64,000 nt of DNA from Congeria kusceri. Lineage: Eukaryota; Mollusca; Bivalvia; Myida; Dreissenidae. Shown here one piece after another: positions 61,556 to 64,000 of the stretch; within the stretch, counting starts at the first letter, position 1; each line of letters begins with the position of its first letter. Made by a program: the position numbers and the translations under genes. Under the pieces are notes generated by a model, which saw nothing but the letters and a program-made list of their open reading frames with translations, was not told the origin of the DNA and did not search any database. The stretch covers positions 8,440,001-8,504,000 of the forward strand of contig CM051030.1 of assembly GCA_027627225.1 (NCBI GenBank). Reading direction: 5' to 3'.

Positions 61556-63368
61556 ACGTATTTGAAACGTTCCGGTTATGATTGCATTTCCGGTCAAACC
61601 TGCCAATGGATATAAATGGGAGCTCTAAATACTGTCGCCATATTGGTGGAAAAACTATCTTTTTGCATGGAATTATAGAATATTATATCGGGATGTTGCG
61701 AAGCATATCGCGCTTTTTATTTCCGTTATTTGGATTTTCACAAGAATCAAAGTGATGCTTCGGGGAATGGAAACAGTTAAAGAATCATAGAACCTTATAG
61801 CTTATAGTTGTTTATAACTATATGGGAAAGATACAGACACTTCATCAGCAAACGAACTTTGGTTCGGGAACATCTTTGCAATATATCCAAAAATAGATGT
61901 CAACGTTTTTCAAACGTTTTCCTTGTGATTGCATTTCCTGTGAAACCTGCCAGTGGATATAAATGGGAGCTATAAATACTGTCGCCATGTTGTGGAAAAA
62001 CAGTCGTTCTGTATGGAATTATAGAATATTATATCTGGATGTTGCGAAGCATATCGCGCTTTTTATTTCCGATATTTGGATTTTCACAAGGATCAAAGTG
62101 ATGCTTCGGGGTAGGGAAACTATTAAAGAATCATTGAAGCTTATAGCTTATAGTTGTTTATAACTACTTGGGAAAGATACAGACACTTCATCAGCAAACG
62201 AACGCTGTTTCGGTAACATCTTTGCAATATATCCAAAAATAGATGTCAACGTATTTCAAACGTTTTCATTATGATTGCATTTCCGGTGAAACCTGCCAAT
62301 GGATATAAATGGGAGCTCTAAATACTGTCGCCATATTGGTGGAAAAACTTTCTTTTTGCATGGAATTATAGAATATTATATCGGGATGTTCCGAAGCATA
62401 TCGCTCTTTTTATTACCGATATTTGGATTTTCACAAGAATCAAACTGATGCTTCGGGGAATGGAAAGAGTTAACGAATCATAGAAGCTTATAGCTTATAG
62501 TTGTTTATAACTACTTGGGAAAGATACAGACACTTCATCAGCAAACGAACGTTGTTTCGGTAACATCTTTGCAAAATATATGTCAACGTATTTCCAACGT
62601 TTTCATTATGATTGTATTTCCGGTCAAACCTGCCAATGGATATAAATGGGAGCTCTAAATACTGTCGCCATATTGGTGGAAAAATTATCTTTTTGTATGG
62701 AATTATAGAATATTATATCGGGATGTTGCGAAGCATATCGCGCTTTTTATTTCCGATATTTGGATTTTCACAAGAATCAAAGTGATACTTCGGGGAATGG
62801 AAACAGTTAAAGAATCATAGAAGCTTATAGCTTATAGTTGTTTATAACTATTTGGGAAAGATACAGACACTTCATCAGCAAACGAACGTTGTTTCGGTAA
62901 CATCTTTGCAATATATCCAAAAATAGATGTCAACGTATTTCAAACGTTTTTATTATGATTGCATTTCCGGTGAAACCTGCCAATGGATATAAATGGGAGC
63001 TCTAAATAGTATCGCCATACTGGTGGAAATTCTATCTTTTTGCATGGAATTATAGAATATTATATCGGGATGTTGCGAAGCATATCGCGCTTTTTATTTC
63101 CGATATTTGGATTTTCACAATGATCAAAGTGATGCTTCGGGGAAGGGAAACAGTTAAAGAATCATAGAAGCTTATAGATTATAGTTGTTTATAAATACGT
63201 GGGAAAGATACAGACACTTCATCAGCAAACCTACGTTGTTTCGGTAACATCTTTGCAATATATCCAAAAATAGATGTCACCGTATTTCAAACGTTTTCAT
63301 TATGATTGCATTTCCGGTGAAACCTGCCAATGAAAATAAATGGGAGCTCTAAATACTGTCGCCATATT
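61556..63368 (+). repeat. 346-bp satellite monomers, block 6
   Basis: Duplicate of block 3, about five units. Confidence 0.9.
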
Positions 63369-64000
63369 GTTGGAGAAACTATGTTTTGGTATGGAATATA
63401 ACATATTCTATCCGGATATTGCAGAGCCTGTCGCGCTTCTTAATTCCGTTCCGGTATGTGGATTTCCATAAAAATCAAATCGAAGCTTGGTGGAGACACA
63501 GTTACACGGTGTATATGGTCACCGTATACTGATGTAATGCTACTACGTTACTTTTATAAGGAATGGATGGGCAGCGCATACTTATGGACAAAAGTGCAGT
63601 GCATGAAAATGTTAATTTCTATGGGTTTTCATCATTATATGACAATAATTTTATTTCTAGGGAACACAGTGGATACAGCTACTAAATATTCGCACAACAT
63701 GTTTTCCTGAAATTCGTCTCTCGTCATAGACGAGTGTCCATGTCTTTTATTCCTGAAGTTTATATATTTAGGTATATATTCAGATTTCTCTTCCATTTGG
63801 TCTATAAATCGTGTGATAGAAGCTCATTTAAGTTTCTGTGGTCACTGAGTTTTAATTAAAAAAAACAATACGTTTGGAATTAAAACCTTTATATTGAAAC
63901 TCAAGGTTTAAATGCGAATTATGCATATCGTTTAATGAAGGTACATGTTTTTGACCGAGATCTACACCATGTTAGCACTATTTTACTAAAATTGAACGTT
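63369..64000 (+). repeat. about 840-bp recurrent module, copy 6 (partial)
   Basis: Duplicate of the module at 51372, truncated by the end of the window. Confidence 0.85.

Larger units (their letters stand above)
52281..64000 (+). repeat. about 11.83-kb tandem duplication unit 2 (cut by window end)
   Basis: Second copy of 40455-52280. From the final offset of 11995 the unit should end about 275 bp beyond the window. Confidence 0.9.

Overview
This is a eukaryotic window, most likely from a bivalve mollusc; Dreissena-like is a guess and not proven by the sequence. The evidence is AT-rich DNA, short phase-1 exons for secreted cysteine-rich modules, RNase H-bearing and L1/Tx1-like LINEs, and dispersed and satellite repeats. 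There are no bacterial operons, rRNA genes, tRNA genes or CRISPR arrays that I can recognise.

Region 1 (1 to about 21.5 kb) is the 3' part of one multi-exon gene on the + strand. Twelve intact exons, each exactly 117 nt (39 codons, phase 1-1), encode a six-cysteine half-VWC module that also fits the pacifastin-type inhibitor signature. A C-terminal ten-cysteine VWC domain follows on two exons, with a stop at 21419-21421 and an AATAAA signal at 21486. Two further module exons have decayed (about 13690 and 20175). Three exon-intron blocks at 616-17380 are tandem duplicates of one another. All three carry a CTGTA-type minisatellite in the same intron: about 150 bp in two copies, but about 11.3 kb (2196-13545) in the first. 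That array has no stop trinucleotide on either strand, so it creates giant false reading frames.

Region 2 (21.5-23.8 kb) is intergenic, with microsatellites, a PIF/Harbinger-like MITE with a TTA target duplication, and a possible hAT end.

Region 3 (23.8-64 kb) is a complex satellite field: monomers of about 346 bp, diverged relatives, and a recurring module of about 840 bp. LINEs are embedded in it. Three are L1/Tx1-like: A and B are 5'-truncated, and C is nearly full length with ORF1 and ORF2, all damaged. Two are copies of an I-superfamily LINE with endonuclease, RT and RNase H. These two are not independent insertions. They lie in a tandem duplication of about 11.83 kb (40455-52280 repeated from 52281 to the window end) and share the same lesions. 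No host gene is supported in region 3.
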